Source: Bradyrhizobium sp. 141
Lineage (GTDB): Bacteria; Pseudomonadota; Alphaproteobacteria; Rhizobiales; Xanthobacteraceae
DNA: 64,000 nt
Reading direction: 5' to 3'
NCBI RefSeq assembly: GCF_023074055.1
Contig: NZ_JADPKR010000108.1
Coordinates: forward strand, 124,001-188,000
In this document: piece by piece, positions 35,404 to 44,852 of the stretch
Numbering within the stretch: position 1 is the stretch's first letter
Layout: every line of letters begins with the position of its first letter
Notes under the pieces: generated by a model
Told to the model about the DNA's origin: nothing
Databases searched by the model: none
What the model saw: the letters and a program-made list of their open reading frames with translations, nothing else
Made by a program: the position numbers and the translations under genes

Positions 35404-35526
35404 GAGTCTGGCTCCATGAAATCAGGCCGGCTGGTCGATCGATCTCCATCGGGGCTCTCTCGTAGTCCATCTTGCTGGATGGTCTCTCCCATGGCAACTA
35501 AGCTCGCCGTGATCGAGTAGCCGAAG

Positions 35527-35997
35527 ATGGAGCAAGTGATGGTGCTCTTGCCGACCGCCGACAGCGAGACGAAGCAGTTCTTCCTGGCCTGGCTGGATAC
35601 CTTCGCGGGCTGTGTCCGCGAGGTCGACTACGCCTCGGCGCGGCCGCTCTTTCATCCGGACGTGCTTGCCTTCGGCACGCACAATGATGTCATCCCGGGC
35701 CTGGACCAATGGGTCTCGACGCAATGGGATAATGTCTGGCCGAAGACGACCGACTTCCGTTTCGTCCTCGATCAGACTTCCGTTCTGGCAGCCGCCGATG
35801 GCACGATGGCGACCGTCATCGCGCCATGGACGAGCACGGGCTATCATCCCGATGGCAGCGCGTTTGCGCGGCCGGGCCGGGCGACGATGGTGTTTTCAAG
35901 AGAGGGCGATAATTGGCTGTGCGTGCATTCGCACATGTCGCTCAATCGTAGTGTGCCGCAGACAAGCCACGCCAACCGGCCGGTGAAGGCCTGGTAG
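35527..35997 (+). CDS. SnoaL/NTF2-like protein
   Basis: A 156-residue protein of the same superfamily as 32470-32886 but not closely similar to it. The pattern FFLAWLDTFAGCVREVDYAS, a run FHPDVLAFGTH and the end VFSREGDNWLCVHSHMSLNR are typical of SnoaL-like/DUF4440-type folds, whose final strand is recognisable. A second ATG at 35539 is possible. A palindromic repeat follows the stop. Function unknown. Confidence 0.75.
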   Translation: MEQVMVLLPTADSETKQFFLAWLDTFAGCVREVDYASARPLFHPDVLAFGTHNDVIPGLDQWVSTQWDNVWPKTTDFRFVLDQTSVLAAADGTMATVIAPWTSTGYHPDGSAFARPGRATMVFSREGDNWLCVHSHMSLNRSVPQTSHANRPVKAW

Positions 35998-36000
35998 GGT

Positions 36001-36108
36001 GTAGGGCGGATTAGCGAAGCGTAATCCGCCGTACGGTCGAGCAACAATCGACGTCACCGATTGCCGCGCGAAGGTGGCGGATTACGCTATCGCTAATCCG
36101 CCCTACGT
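36001..36108. repeat. Palindromic intergenic repeat between convergent genes
   Basis: GTAGGGCGGATTAGCG at 36001 and CGCTAATCCGCCCTAC ending at 36107 are the outer arms of a 108-base inverted repeat with an inner GCGTAATCCGCC / GGCGGATTACGC pair. This resembles a dispersed genomic element rather than a terminator. Confidence 0.8.
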
Positions 36109-36114
36109 TCGCAC

Positions 36115-36816
36115 TTACTCCGGCTGGCCGATGCTCACCTTCAGCGTGCCGACACCGTCGACGCCGCATTCGAGCTTGTCGCCGGGCTGGAGCTGTGACA
36201 CGCCGGCCGGCGTCCCCGTCATGATGATGTCGCCGGCAGCGAGCTTCACCTGCTGCGAGAGCTGCCAGATGATCTCGGGCACGTTCCAGATCAGCTCGGT
36301 AAGGTCGCCCTTCTGCGCTTCCTTGCCGTTGACCGTGAGCCAGATCTTGCCCTTGGCGGGATGGCCGATCTTCGAGGCCGGCTGCACCGCCGAGCAAGGC
36401 GCGGAATAGTCGAACGACTTGCCGATCTCCCACGGACGCTCTTTCTTGCGCGAGGCGATCTGGAGGTCGCGGCGGGTGAGGTCGATGCCGACGGCATAGC
36501 CGTAGACGTGGTCGAGCGCCTTGTCGGCGGGGATGTTGAGGCCGCCGCTCTTCATCGCGACGACCAGCTCGACCTCGTGATGTAGATCCTTGGTCAGCGG
36601 CGGATAGGGGATGGTGGCGCCGTCCGGCACCAGCATGTCGGCATGCTTGGCGAAGAAGAACGGCGGGGCGCGCTCGTCATTGCCCATCTCGCGGATGTGC
36701 TCGAGATAGTTGCGGCCGACGCACCAGATGCGGCGCACCGGATAGCGGCTGCTCTCGCCGACGACGGGAAGCGAAGCCTGAGACGGAAGCGGGATGACGT
36801 AGGAGGCGGCGTTCAT
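36115..36816 (-). CDS. Fumarylacetoacetate hydrolase-family protein
   Basis: A 233-residue enzyme of the FAH/HpcE-like family, which hydrolyses or decarboxylates beta-keto-acids in aromatic catabolism. YPVRRIWCVGRNYLEHIREM, LHHEVELVVAMKSGG (metal-binding glutamates) and YAVGIDLTRRDLQ support the call, as does the end GDIIMTGTPAGVSQLQPGD. It is shorter than full fumarylacetoacetase and so likely belongs to the acylpyruvase/hydratase group. It lies 35 bases from the ABC exporter on the same strand. Confidence 0.88.
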   Translation of the reverse strand: MNAASYVIPLPSQASLPVVGESSRYPVRRIWCVGRNYLEHIREMGNDERAPPFFFAKHADMLVPDGATIPYPPLTKDLHHEVELVVAMKSGGLNIPADKALDHVYGYAVGIDLTRRDLQIASRKKERPWEIGKSFDYSAPCSAVQPASKIGHPAKGKIWLTVNGKEAQKGDLTELIWNVPEIIWQLSQQVKLAAGDIIMTGTPAGVSQLQPGDKLECGVDGVGTLKVSIGQPE

Positions 36817-36851
36817 GAAGCGGTCTCGCTGCTCTTGAGGTGGAACGAACT

Positions 36852-38654
36852 CTATGCGGTTGCGCTGATCGGCGCCAGAGCGCCGGAATGGTGGTGTTGC
36901 AGGCGGAAGAACGAGGCGTACCGGCCGCCGCGGCGGAGCAGTTCGTCGTGCCGGCCCTGCTCGACGATCTCGCCGCCCTCGACCACCAGGATCGCGTCGG
37001 CGTGCATGATGGTGTGCAGGCGATGCGCGATCACGATGGTGGTGCGGTTCCGGCAGAGATGCTCGATCGCCTCCTGCACCTGCCGCTCGGATTCCGAATC
37101 GAGCGCGGCGGTGGCTTCGTCCAGGAGGATGATCGACGCGTTCTTGATCAGTGCGCGCGCCACCGCGATGCGCTGGCGCTGGCCGCCAGAGAGCTGCGTG
37201 CCATGCTCGCCGACCGGCGTGTCGTAGCCGAGCGGGAAGCCCATGATGAAATCATGCGCGCAGGCCGCCTTCGCCGCGTCGATGATCTCGTCCTCGCTTG
37301 CGCCCGGTTTGCCGAAGGCGATGTTGCTGCGGATGGTGTCGCGGAACAGATAGACGTCCTGGCCGACATAGGCGGTCTGCGCCCGCAGCGATTTGCGCGA
37401 GACCGCGCCGATCGACTGGCCGTCGATCACGATGTCGCCTTGCGTCACCTCGTAGAACCGCAGCAGCAGCGCCAGCACGGTCGACTTGCCGCCGCCGGAA
37501 GGCCCGACCAGCGCGGTGACCTTGCCGGGCTCGGCAACGAAGCTCATGCGATTGAGCACGGTCTCGCCGGTGCGGTAGGCGAAGCTGACGTCGCGGAGCT
37601 CGATGCGAGCGTCGGTGAGCTTCAGCGCCGGCCTGTCGTCGTCGGAGTGCTCGCTCGCCGGGCTGTCGACCACCTCGAGCAGCATGCGGGCGCCAACCAG
37701 TTGGCTGTTCAAATCGATGTTGAGCCGGGCCAGCCGCTTGGCCGGTTCGGTCGCCATCAGGAAGGCCGTCATGAAGGAGAAGAACGCGCCGGGCGTGGCG
37801 TTGAGCGCGACCACGCTGTAGCCGCCGTACATCAGGCAGCCCGCGACCGCGAAGCCGCCGAGCATTTCCATCAGCGGATTGGACCGGTTGGCGACGCGCG
37901 CCATCTTGTTGGCGTTGCGCTCGACGATCGCGATGTTCTCGTCGATGCGCTTCTGCATCGTGTCTTCGAGCGTGAACGCCTTCACCGTGCGGATGCCCTG
38001 CAGCGATTCCTGCATCGTCTCCATGATGTCGGCGGTGCCGGTGAACTGGTTGAAGGCGAGGCCCTTGATGCGCTTGACCAGCTTGCGCAGCACCAGCATT
38101 GCCGGGGGGACCACGACGAGGCCGATGAACGACATCACGGGGTCCTGCCACACCATCACGCCGATCATGGCAAGCAGCATCAACAGGTCGCGCCCGATGG
38201 CGTTGACCAGCATGTTGAGGACGTCAGTGATCGACTTGGCGCCGGCCGTCAGCCTCGCCAGGAACTCGGACGAATGCCGCTCGGAGAAGAAGCCGACGCT
38301 CTCGCGCATCAGCTTGGCGAACAGCTGGCGCTGGTTGGTGGCGAGGATGGCGTTGCTGATCTTGGTCAGGATCACCATGTGGCCGTAGGTCGCCACGCCC
38401 TTGATGAAGAGCAGGATCACCGTGATGCCGGAGAACATCGCGATGCCCGGGATGTTCTTGTCGACATAGGCCTGATTGATGACCTGGCCGAGCACATAGG
38501 TCGCGCAGGCGGTCGCGCCCGCGGCGACCGCCATCAGCGCGAAGGCGACGAGGTAGCGCCGCCAGTAGACGACCCCCTGTTCCGTGACGAGGCGGCGAAT
38601 CAGGGTCGCTGCCGCATAGGGATCGTCGGTGATTTTCTTTGGAAACTGGGCCAT
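36852..38654 (-). CDS. MsbA-like ABC exporter (fused membrane and ATPase domains)
   Basis: A 600-residue half-transporter with an N-terminal six-helix domain (about 20-310) and a C-terminal ATPase: Walker A GPSGGGKST near residue 400, signature LSGGQRQRIAVARAL near 500 and Walker B SIILLDEATAALD. I start at MAQFPKKITDD; the upstream in-frame ATG at 38747 would add residues lacking family support. Homodimeric type. Its place next to galE and LPS genes suggests export of a lipid-linked saccharide or lipid A, as for MsbA; direct evidence is lacking. Confidence 0.88.
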   Translation of the reverse strand: MAQFPKKITDDPYAAATLIRRLVTEQGVVYWRRYLVAFALMAVAAGATACATYVLGQVINQAYVDKNIPGIAMFSGITVILLFIKGVATYGHMVILTKISNAILATNQRQLFAKLMRESVGFFSERHSSEFLARLTAGAKSITDVLNMLVNAIGRDLLMLLAMIGVMVWQDPVMSFIGLVVVPPAMLVLRKLVKRIKGLAFNQFTGTADIMETMQESLQGIRTVKAFTLEDTMQKRIDENIAIVERNANKMARVANRSNPLMEMLGGFAVAGCLMYGGYSVVALNATPGAFFSFMTAFLMATEPAKRLARLNIDLNSQLVGARMLLEVVDSPASEHSDDDRPALKLTDARIELRDVSFAYRTGETVLNRMSFVAEPGKVTALVGPSGGGKSTVLALLLRFYEVTQGDIVIDGQSIGAVSRKSLRAQTAYVGQDVYLFRDTIRSNIAFGKPGASEDEIIDAAKAACAHDFIMGFPLGYDTPVGEHGTQLSGGQRQRIAVARALIKNASIILLDEATAALDSESERQVQEAIEHLCRNRTTIVIAHRLHTIMHADAILVVEGGEIVEQGRHDELLRRGGRYASFFRLQHHHSGALAPISATA

Positions 38655-38772
38655 CCGCAGTCCATTGACGGCACAGGGAAAGCCTGCCCGCGCGTCAGGG
38701 ATCGATGCGGCCTCTGTGCCCGCTAAAGCGGGGCTTTTCAAGCCCAATTAAGGGCTTGCGCCGGGATGGAAT

Positions 38773-39786
38773 CTAGGCCGAGGCGGCGTGGCGGAGCTCG
38801 CCATGGCGCTCGTGGAACAGCTTGTCCTCCCACGCCAAAGCGTGGGCCGCGATCGTCTCGAGGTCCTCGTATTGCGGCCTCCAGTCGAGCAGGCCGCGGA
38901 TGCGGCTGGTGTCGGCGACCATGGTCATGATGTCGCCTGGCCGGCGCGGGGCATATTGCACGGCGAAACTGCGGCCCGAAACCCGGCGCACGGCGTCGAT
39001 GGTCTCCAGCACCGAATAGCCGCGACCATAGCCGCAATTGAGCGTCGTCGAGGCGCCGCCATTGCGCAAGTACGCAAGGGCCGAGCGATGCGCCTGCGAG
39101 AGGTCGGTCACGTGGATGAAGTCCCGGATGCAGCTGCCGTCGGGCGTCGGATAGTCGGTGCCGAACACGTCGATCTTGGCGCGCTGGCCGGTCGCCGCTT
39201 CCACCGCGATCTTGAGCAGATGGGTGGCGCCCACGGTGGCTAGCCCGATACGCGCCTGCGGATCGGCGCCGGCGACGTTGAAATAGCGCAGGGTGACGTA
39301 CTGCATGCCGTAGGCGGCGGCGACGTCGTGCAGCATGATCTCGGTCATCAGCTTCGACGAGCCATAGGGCGAGAGCGGCCGCGTCGGCGCGTGCTCGGGC
39401 ACCGGGACCTGATCCGGATCGCCGTAGACGGCGGCGGTCGAGGAGAAGATGAAGCGATTGATGCCGCGTTTCACTGCGACGTTGAGCAGGTTGCGCGCGG
39501 TCATGAAGTTGTTGCGGTAGTACCCGAGCGGATCGCGCATCGAATCCGGCACGACGACGGAGCCCGCGAAATGGATGATGCTCTCGATGTTGTGCTGCGC
39601 GATCACGCCCTCGAGCAGGTTCTCGTCGCCGGCATCGCCAATGAACAGCGGCACGCCTTCAGGCAGATAGGCGGAGAAGCCGGTCGAGAGATCGTCGATC
39701 ACGACGACGTCCTCGCCGGCTTCCGCCAGCGCCAGGACCGTGTGACTTCCGATATAACCGGCGCCGCCGGTGACTAGCACAGTCAT
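38773..39786 (-). CDS. galE: UDP-glucose 4-epimerase
   Basis: A 337-residue short-chain dehydrogenase that interconverts UDP-glucose and UDP-galactose, feeding LPS and exopolysaccharide. It has the NAD site GGAGYIGSH near residue 7, the catalytic SSTAAVYGD (Ser) region near 125, and YGSSKLMTE giving the Y-x-x-x-K pair near 150, then NCGYGRGYSVLET near 250. Full length. Divergent from the glycosyltransferase at 39913. Confidence 0.92.
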   Translation of the reverse strand: MTVLVTGGAGYIGSHTVLALAEAGEDVVVIDDLSTGFSAYLPEGVPLFIGDAGDENLLEGVIAQHNIESIIHFAGSVVVPDSMRDPLGYYRNNFMTARNLLNVAVKRGINRFIFSSTAAVYGDPDQVPVPEHAPTRPLSPYGSSKLMTEIMLHDVAAAYGMQYVTLRYFNVAGADPQARIGLATVGATHLLKIAVEAATGQRAKIDVFGTDYPTPDGSCIRDFIHVTDLSQAHRSALAYLRNGGASTTLNCGYGRGYSVLETIDAVRRVSGRSFAVQYAPRRPGDIMTMVADTSRIRGLLDWRPQYEDLETIAAHALAWEDKLFHERHGELRHAASA

Positions 39787-39912
39787 GATCTCACCCGTCT
39801 TCGATCAACGCTGCAAGCTAACGTCTGCGTGGTGAAGAGGGGGTATCGGCGCGGCTGAACTGGTCACTATGCTTAATGTTGCGTATAGGGACTTTGCGAA
39901 ACGGAGCGTGAC

Positions 39913-40950
39913 GTGGCCAATCTCCCCGGCGATCTCGAAGTGATCGTGCCAAATCTGCACAGGCGCTATTCCGGGGTCACCGCGACCAACCGGATGGTGG
40001 CGCCGCGACTGGCGAAGCTATATCGCGCCGCGTGGTTCGGATCCGATGCGCCGGCAGGGATCGCGCGCCTGACCGTTGCCGATTTCCTGAAGCTATGGCG
40101 CCGCAAGGTGCCGCTGATCTGGCACGCACGGCGCAATAACGAGATGATCGCAGGCGTTGCGCTGCGCGCGCTCGGCTGGCCGTTGAAACTCGTGTTCACC
40201 TCGGCGGCGCAGCGGCACCACAGCTGGATCACGCGCTGGCTGATCCGGCGCATGGACGCGATCATCGCGACGTCGGACATCTCGGCCTCGTTCCTGAAGG
40301 TGAAGGCGACTGTCATCCCGCACGGCGTCGACACCGAAATCTATGCGCCGCCGCAGGACCGCGCTGCGGCGTTCGCGGAAGCCGCGCTGCCGGGCCGCTA
40401 CGCCATCGGCTGCTTCGGCCGCGTGCGGGCGCAGAAGGGCACCGATGTGTTCGTCGATGCGATGTGCCGGCTGTTGCCGCGCTATCGGGATTTCACCGCT
40501 GTCATCGTCGGTCAGGTCACGGCCGAGCAGACTGTTTTCGCGAATGACCTGAAGAAGCGGATCGAGGCCGCCGGCCTGCAATCTCGCATCGTCATCACCG
40601 ACGAACTGCCGATCGAAGCGGTGCAGCGCTGGTACCAGCGGCTGACGATCTACGCCTTCACCTCGCGCAACGAAGGCTTTGGCCTGACGCTGATCGAGGC
40701 GATGGCGGCGGGCAGCGCGCTCGTCGCCGCGCGCGCCGGGGCGGCCGAGCTCGTGGTCGAGGATGGGGTGAGCGGCGTGCTGATCCCGACGGATGATGCG
40801 GATGCGCTCGCCGCGGCACTCGAGCCGCTGATGCGCGACGTGGCCGCGGCGACGGCGATGGGCGAGCGCGGGCGGGCGCGGGTGCTGGCAGAGTTCAGCC
40901 TCGATGCGGAAGCGGCGCGGATCGGCGAGGTCTATCGGCCGCTGCTCTGA
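39913..40950 (+). CDS. Glycosyltransferase family 4 (LpcC-like)
   Basis: A 345-residue GT-B glycosyltransferase beginning at a GTG. The C-terminal donor-binding region carries the E-x7-E motif in FTSRNEGFGLTLIEAMAAGSALVAARAGAAELV. The N-terminal half includes PLIWHARRNNEMIAG. The overall pattern recalls the mannosyltransferase LpcC of rhizobial LPS core synthesis, which adds mannose to Kdo; the exact sugar is inferred. It lies across from galE and near waaF. Confidence 0.85.
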   Translation: MANLPGDLEVIVPNLHRRYSGVTATNRMVAPRLAKLYRAAWFGSDAPAGIARLTVADFLKLWRRKVPLIWHARRNNEMIAGVALRALGWPLKLVFTSAAQRHHSWITRWLIRRMDAIIATSDISASFLKVKATVIPHGVDTEIYAPPQDRAAAFAEAALPGRYAIGCFGRVRAQKGTDVFVDAMCRLLPRYRDFTAVIVGQVTAEQTVFANDLKKRIEAAGLQSRIVITDELPIEAVQRWYQRLTIYAFTSRNEGFGLTLIEAMAAGSALVAARAGAAELVVEDGVSGVLIPTDDADALAAALEPLMRDVAAATAMGERGRARVLAEFSLDAEAARIGEVYRPLL

Positions 40951-41128
40951 GCGCTGCTCTTGGGGCTATGAAAGAAAAACCGCGAAAACAACCCCATGCA
41001 CAGTAGCCGGGATCAGCGAAATCAACGGCTTGGCGGCCGGCACGATGTGTTGCGGATTTCACGAAGTCAATTTGACGCGTCGGGCAAAACACCGGCATGA
41101 TGTCATCATCGGCTCAGGCCGCGCACGC
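40951..41128. other. Intergenic region between convergent glycosyltransferase genes
   Basis: About 180 bases without a gene. It contains GGGCTATGAAAGAAAAACCG and an A-rich stretch. From memory the sequence resembles non-coding DNA that recurs in related genomes, but no second copy occurs in this window. Confidence 0.35.
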
Positions 41129-42199
41129 TCATGTCGTCGTCCGCGCCCCAGCCTCCCTCAGCACCCTCTCCGCAATCCCCACCACTTCGCTCGCCGCGAT
41201 ATCGCGCATGCAGCGGTGGTCGTTCATCTTGCAGACCGTGCTCTGGCACGGCTGGCAGGACAGCACGCTCTTGTCCTGCACCACGGTTGCGGCAAGGCCG
41301 TTGAGCGGCGCCCAGAGATAGGGGCTGGTCGGGCCGAAGATGCCCATGGTGGGCGTGCCCAGGGCGGCTGCGATGTGCATCAGGCCTGAGTCGTTGGAGA
41401 TGGCGACGCCGGCCGCGGCCATGGCCAGCACGCCGTTGCGCAGATCGTTGCCGGTGAGGTCACGCACGCCCGGGCCGCCCGCCGCGACGATCTCCTGGGC
41501 GAGGCCCTTTTCCGCGGGCCCGCCGACCACCCAGACCTCCAGCCCGCGCTCGACCAGGAGGCGGGCGGCCTCCGGATAGTAGGTCCAGCGCTTTGAGACG
41601 CCCACGGAGCCTGGGGCGAGCGCCACCGCGGCTCCGGCGCCGAGGCCGTTGGCCTCCCGCCAGCGGACGATGTCCTCGGCCAGGACCCGCAATTGCGGCA
41701 CCGGCCATTCCGGGGGCAGGGGAGCACCGTCGGGCTGGGCCAGGGCGGCGTTCTTGTCGATGAAACGGGGCAGCTTCTTCTCACCCCAGCGCCAGCGGTT
41801 GAGCAGGCCGAATCGGAACTCGCCGACGAAGCCGACCCGTTCGGGGATACCGGCGAGGGCGGGCGCGATGGCCGCCTTCCAGGTCCGGGGCAGCACCAGG
41901 GCCGTGCCATAGTTCCGCTCACGCAGGAGCTTCCCCAGGGCGAGCTGGCGGGCGACGGCCAGGCGGCCGCGCGGCAGGTCCCAAACTAGCGCAGCGCGCA
42001 CGCCGGGCATGTAATCGACCAGCGGGGCGCAGAGGGAGGTGGTCAGTAGATCGACCGGGCGATTGGGCCAGCGGTCCTTCAGAACGCGGACGACGGTGTG
42101 ATTCCGGACGAAATCACCGATCCACATGTAGGGAATGATCAGGATCGGGCGAGTGTCGTCCCGATCTACATGTCCACTAAGTTGCGAATCTTGGTTCAT
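41129..42199 (-). CDS. waaF: Lipopolysaccharide heptosyltransferase II
   Basis: A 356-residue GT9-family transferase that adds the second L,D-heptose to the LPS core. It has ILIIPYMWIGDFVRNHTVVR at the start, where the DxxR-type heptosyltransferase motif sits, GVAISNDSGLMHIAAALGTP near residue 285 for ADP-heptose binding, and a cysteine-rich C-terminus (SCQPCQSTVCKMNDHRCM) common in the WaaF group. Divergent from hldD/hldE, which make its donor. This assigns the local LPS a heptose-containing core. Confidence 0.88.
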   Translation of the reverse strand: MNQDSQLSGHVDRDDTRPILIIPYMWIGDFVRNHTVVRVLKDRWPNRPVDLLTTSLCAPLVDYMPGVRAALVWDLPRGRLAVARQLALGKLLRERNYGTALVLPRTWKAAIAPALAGIPERVGFVGEFRFGLLNRWRWGEKKLPRFIDKNAALAQPDGAPLPPEWPVPQLRVLAEDIVRWREANGLGAGAAVALAPGSVGVSKRWTYYPEAARLLVERGLEVWVVGGPAEKGLAQEIVAAGGPGVRDLTGNDLRNGVLAMAAAGVAISNDSGLMHIAAALGTPTMGIFGPTSPYLWAPLNGLAATVVQDKSVLSCQPCQSTVCKMNDHRCMRDIAASEVVGIAERVLREAGARTTT

Positions 42200-42358
42200 T
42201 CGTTATGAAGCCGAAGGCGATCTGATATGCCGGTTCGGTTAGCTGCTCCGGGCCGGCAGGTAAAGCCGGCAGACCACTCAATCCCAAAACCGCTTACACT
42301 TTGGCGGCTCATGCGCTAGGGCAGGACCGGGCCGCAAAAATCGGGCAGGGATTTCGGA

Positions 42359-43339
42359 ATGTTGCTGGTGACCGGCGGGGCCGGTTTTATCGGGTCGAAT
42401 GTCGTGGCCGCGCTCAATGACGCGGGCCGTAGCGACGTCGTGGTTTGCGATTTTCTCGGCAACGAGGGCAAGTGGCGGAATCTCGCCAAGCGCCAGCTTG
42501 TGGATATCGTTCCGCCGGCCGAACTGATGGACTGGCTGAAGGGCCGCAAGCTCGATGCAGTGATTCATCTCGGGGCGATTTCCGCGACCACCGCGACCGA
42601 TGGCGACCTCGTGATCGAGACCAACTTCCGTCTGTCGATGCGCCTTTTGGACTGGTGCACGATGAACGCAGTGCCGTTCATCTACGCCTCCTCGGCGGCG
42701 ACCTATGGCGACGGCACGGAAGGTTTTGACGACGAGGCCTCGCTGCCGGCACTGAAGAAACTGCGGCCGATGAATCTCTATGGCTGGAGCAAGCACCTGT
42801 TCGATCTCACTGTTGCCGAGCGCGTGGCGAACGGCGATCGGCTCCCGCCGCAATGGGCCGGGCTAAAATTCTTCAACGTGTTCGGCCCCAACGAGTATCA
42901 CAAGGGCTCGATGATGAGCGTGCTGGCGCGCCGCTTCGACGACGTCAAGGCCGGCCGTGTCGTGCAACTGTTCAAGTCGCATCGCGAAGGCATCGAGGAC
43001 GGCAATCAGCGCCGCGATTTCATCTATGTCGACGACGTCGTGCGCGTCGTCATGTGGCTCTTGGCGACGCCATCGGTGTCCGGACTCTTCAACGTCGGAA
43101 CCGGCAAGGCCCGCAGCTTCAGGGATCTGATGTTGGCGGCCTATGCGGCGCTCGGCACCAGGCCCAACATCGAATATATCGATATGCCAGAGCAGATCCG
43201 CGGAGCCTACCAGTACTTCACCCAGAGCGAGGTCGATCGCCTCCACCGCGCCGGCTATAACGGCGGTTTCACGACGCTCGAGGACGCGGTGAAGGCCTAT
43301 GTCGGGGATTATCTCGACCGGCCCGACCGCTTCCGCTGA
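42359..43339 (+). CDS. hldD: ADP-L-glycero-D-manno-heptose 6-epimerase
   Basis: A 326-residue SDR-type epimerase for the last step of ADP-L,D-heptose synthesis. NAD site GGAGFIGSNV at residue 6; SSAATYGDGTEGFDD and the Y-x-x-x-K in YGWSKHLFDL near 140 are diagnostic, as is KFFNVFGPNEYHKGSMMSV. Full length. Separated by 28 bases from hldE and divergent from waaF. Confidence 0.94.
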   Translation: MLLVTGGAGFIGSNVVAALNDAGRSDVVVCDFLGNEGKWRNLAKRQLVDIVPPAELMDWLKGRKLDAVIHLGAISATTATDGDLVIETNFRLSMRLLDWCTMNAVPFIYASSAATYGDGTEGFDDEASLPALKKLRPMNLYGWSKHLFDLTVAERVANGDRLPPQWAGLKFFNVFGPNEYHKGSMMSVLARRFDDVKAGRVVQLFKSHREGIEDGNQRRDFIYVDDVVRVVMWLLATPSVSGLFNVGTGKARSFRDLMLAAYAALGTRPNIEYIDMPEQIRGAYQYFTQSEVDRLHRAGYNGGFTTLEDAVKAYVGDYLDRPDRFR

Positions 43340-43367
43340 GGCCCCAAGGACCTGAGGCCCAAAGACC

Positions 43368-44852
43368 ATGCCGACGCCCATTCTCGATTTCGATGCCCTC
43401 GCGCAAGCCATCTCGGGCCGCACGGTGCTGTGCATCGGCGACATCATGCTGGACGAGTTCGTCTATGGCGAGGTGTCGCGGATCTCGCCGGAAGCGCCGA
43501 CGCCTGTCATCGCTGCACAGCGCAGCGAGATCCATATCGGCGGCGCCGGCAATGTTGCACGCAATGTCGCGTCTCTCGGCGCGCGCTGCATCTTCGTCGG
43601 CCTCGTCGGCGAGGACGATGCCGGTGCACGGCTCAAGGCGGCGCTGGATGAGCTCGCTGCAATCGAAAACGTGCTGGTGCGCGACCCGTCGCGGCCGACC
43701 ACGCGAAAAGTCCGCTTTGTCTCCGAACATTTTTCCACGCACATGCTGCGCGCGGATTGGGAGCAGGCGCTGCCTGCCTCCGATGAGATCGAGACCAGGC
43801 TGATCGAGGCGATCCTGCCGCAGATCGCGCGCGCCGACATCGTGCTGCTTTCGGACTACGCCAAGGGCGTGCTGACAGCGCGCGTGATCCGCCACACCAT
43901 CGATGCCGCGCGAAAACTCGGCAAGCCCGTGATCGTCGATCCCAAGAGCCTGAACTGGGCGATCTATCGCGGCGCCACGCTGCTCACGCCCAACCGCAAG
44001 GAGTTTTCGGAAGCGACGCGTAGCCGCGCCGACACGCTACAGAGCATTGTCGATGCCAGCGAGGATGTGATGCGGCTCGCCGATTGCAAGGCGATCCTGG
44101 TCACCCAAGGCGAGCACGGCATGACGCTGGTGCCGCGGGGCGGCGAGGCCGTTCACGTTCCGGCTTTTCCGGTGAAAGTGCGCGATGTCTCCGGCGCCGG
44201 TGACACCGTCGCTGCCGCGCTCGCGGTGTCGCTTGCGACCGGCGCGGATTGGGATACGGCGCTGCGCATGGCCAACGCGGCGGCCGCCGTCGCCGTCGGC
44301 CAGCAAGGCACCGCCAGCGTGAGCACGGCCGAGTTGCGCCGTAAGATCCTTCCGCATGCCAGTCTCGCGGCCGAGGAGAAGATTGTGCTCGAGCCGGCCG
44401 CGCTCGACGCGCAGCTCGCCGAATGGAAGCGGCAGGGCCAGCGCGTCGGCTTCACCAATGGCTGTTTCGACATCCTGCATCCCGGCCACGTCAAGGTGCT
44501 GACCGCAGCGCGCGCCGCCTGCGACCGCCTGATCGTGGGGCTCAACAGCGACGCCTCGGTGCGGCGGCTCAAGGGCGCCGAGCGGCCGGTCCAGGACGAG
44601 CGCGCGCGTGCCGAGGTGCTCGCCGCGCTCGAGGCCGTCGATCTCGTCGTCATCTTCGAAGAGGACACGCCGATCGACCTGATCACCCGGATCAAGCCCG
44701 GCGTACTGGTGAAGGGCGGCGACTACACCCGCGAGCAGGTGGTCGGCCACGAGGTCGTCGAGGAAGCCGGCGGAATGGTCGTGCTGGTCGACATCCTCCA
44801 GGGCTTCAGCACGACGGCGCTGGTGCATCGCGCCCGGGGAGGCGACAAGTGA
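43368..44852 (+). CDS. hldE: Bifunctional heptose 7-phosphate kinase / heptose 1-phosphate adenylyltransferase
   Basis: A 494-residue fusion enzyme of the ADP-heptose pathway. The N-terminal PfkB-type kinase (1-330) has IGGAGNVARNVASLGA near residue 60 and the catalytic DVSGAGDTVAAALAV near 275. The C-terminal nucleotidyltransferase (about 350-494) has GCFDILHPGHVKVL, the HxGH motif. Both halves are intact. Its TGA overlaps the GTG of the ligase-like gene (GTGA), coupling their translation. Confidence 0.95.
   Translation: MPTPILDFDALAQAISGRTVLCIGDIMLDEFVYGEVSRISPEAPTPVIAAQRSEIHIGGAGNVARNVASLGARCIFVGLVGEDDAGARLKAALDELAAIENVLVRDPSRPTTRKVRFVSEHFSTHMLRADWEQALPASDEIETRLIEAILPQIARADIVLLSDYAKGVLTARVIRHTIDAARKLGKPVIVDPKSLNWAIYRGATLLTPNRKEFSEATRSRADTLQSIVDASEDVMRLADCKAILVTQGEHGMTLVPRGGEAVHVPAFPVKVRDVSGAGDTVAAALAVSLATGADWDTALRMANAAAAVAVGQQGTASVSTAELRRKILPHASLAAEEKIVLEPAALDAQLAEWKRQGQRVGFTNGCFDILHPGHVKVLTAARAACDRLIVGLNSDASVRRLKGAERPVQDERARAEVLAALEAVDLVVIFEEDTPIDLITRIKPGVLVKGGDYTREQVVGHEVVEEAGGMVVLVDILQGFSTTALVHRARGGDK

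Noticed and set aside
36840..38726. A 628-codon plus-strand frame opposite the MsbA-like exporter gene
   Set aside because: Histidine/aspartate-rich low-complexity translation, antisense to a protein with intact Walker and signature motifs.
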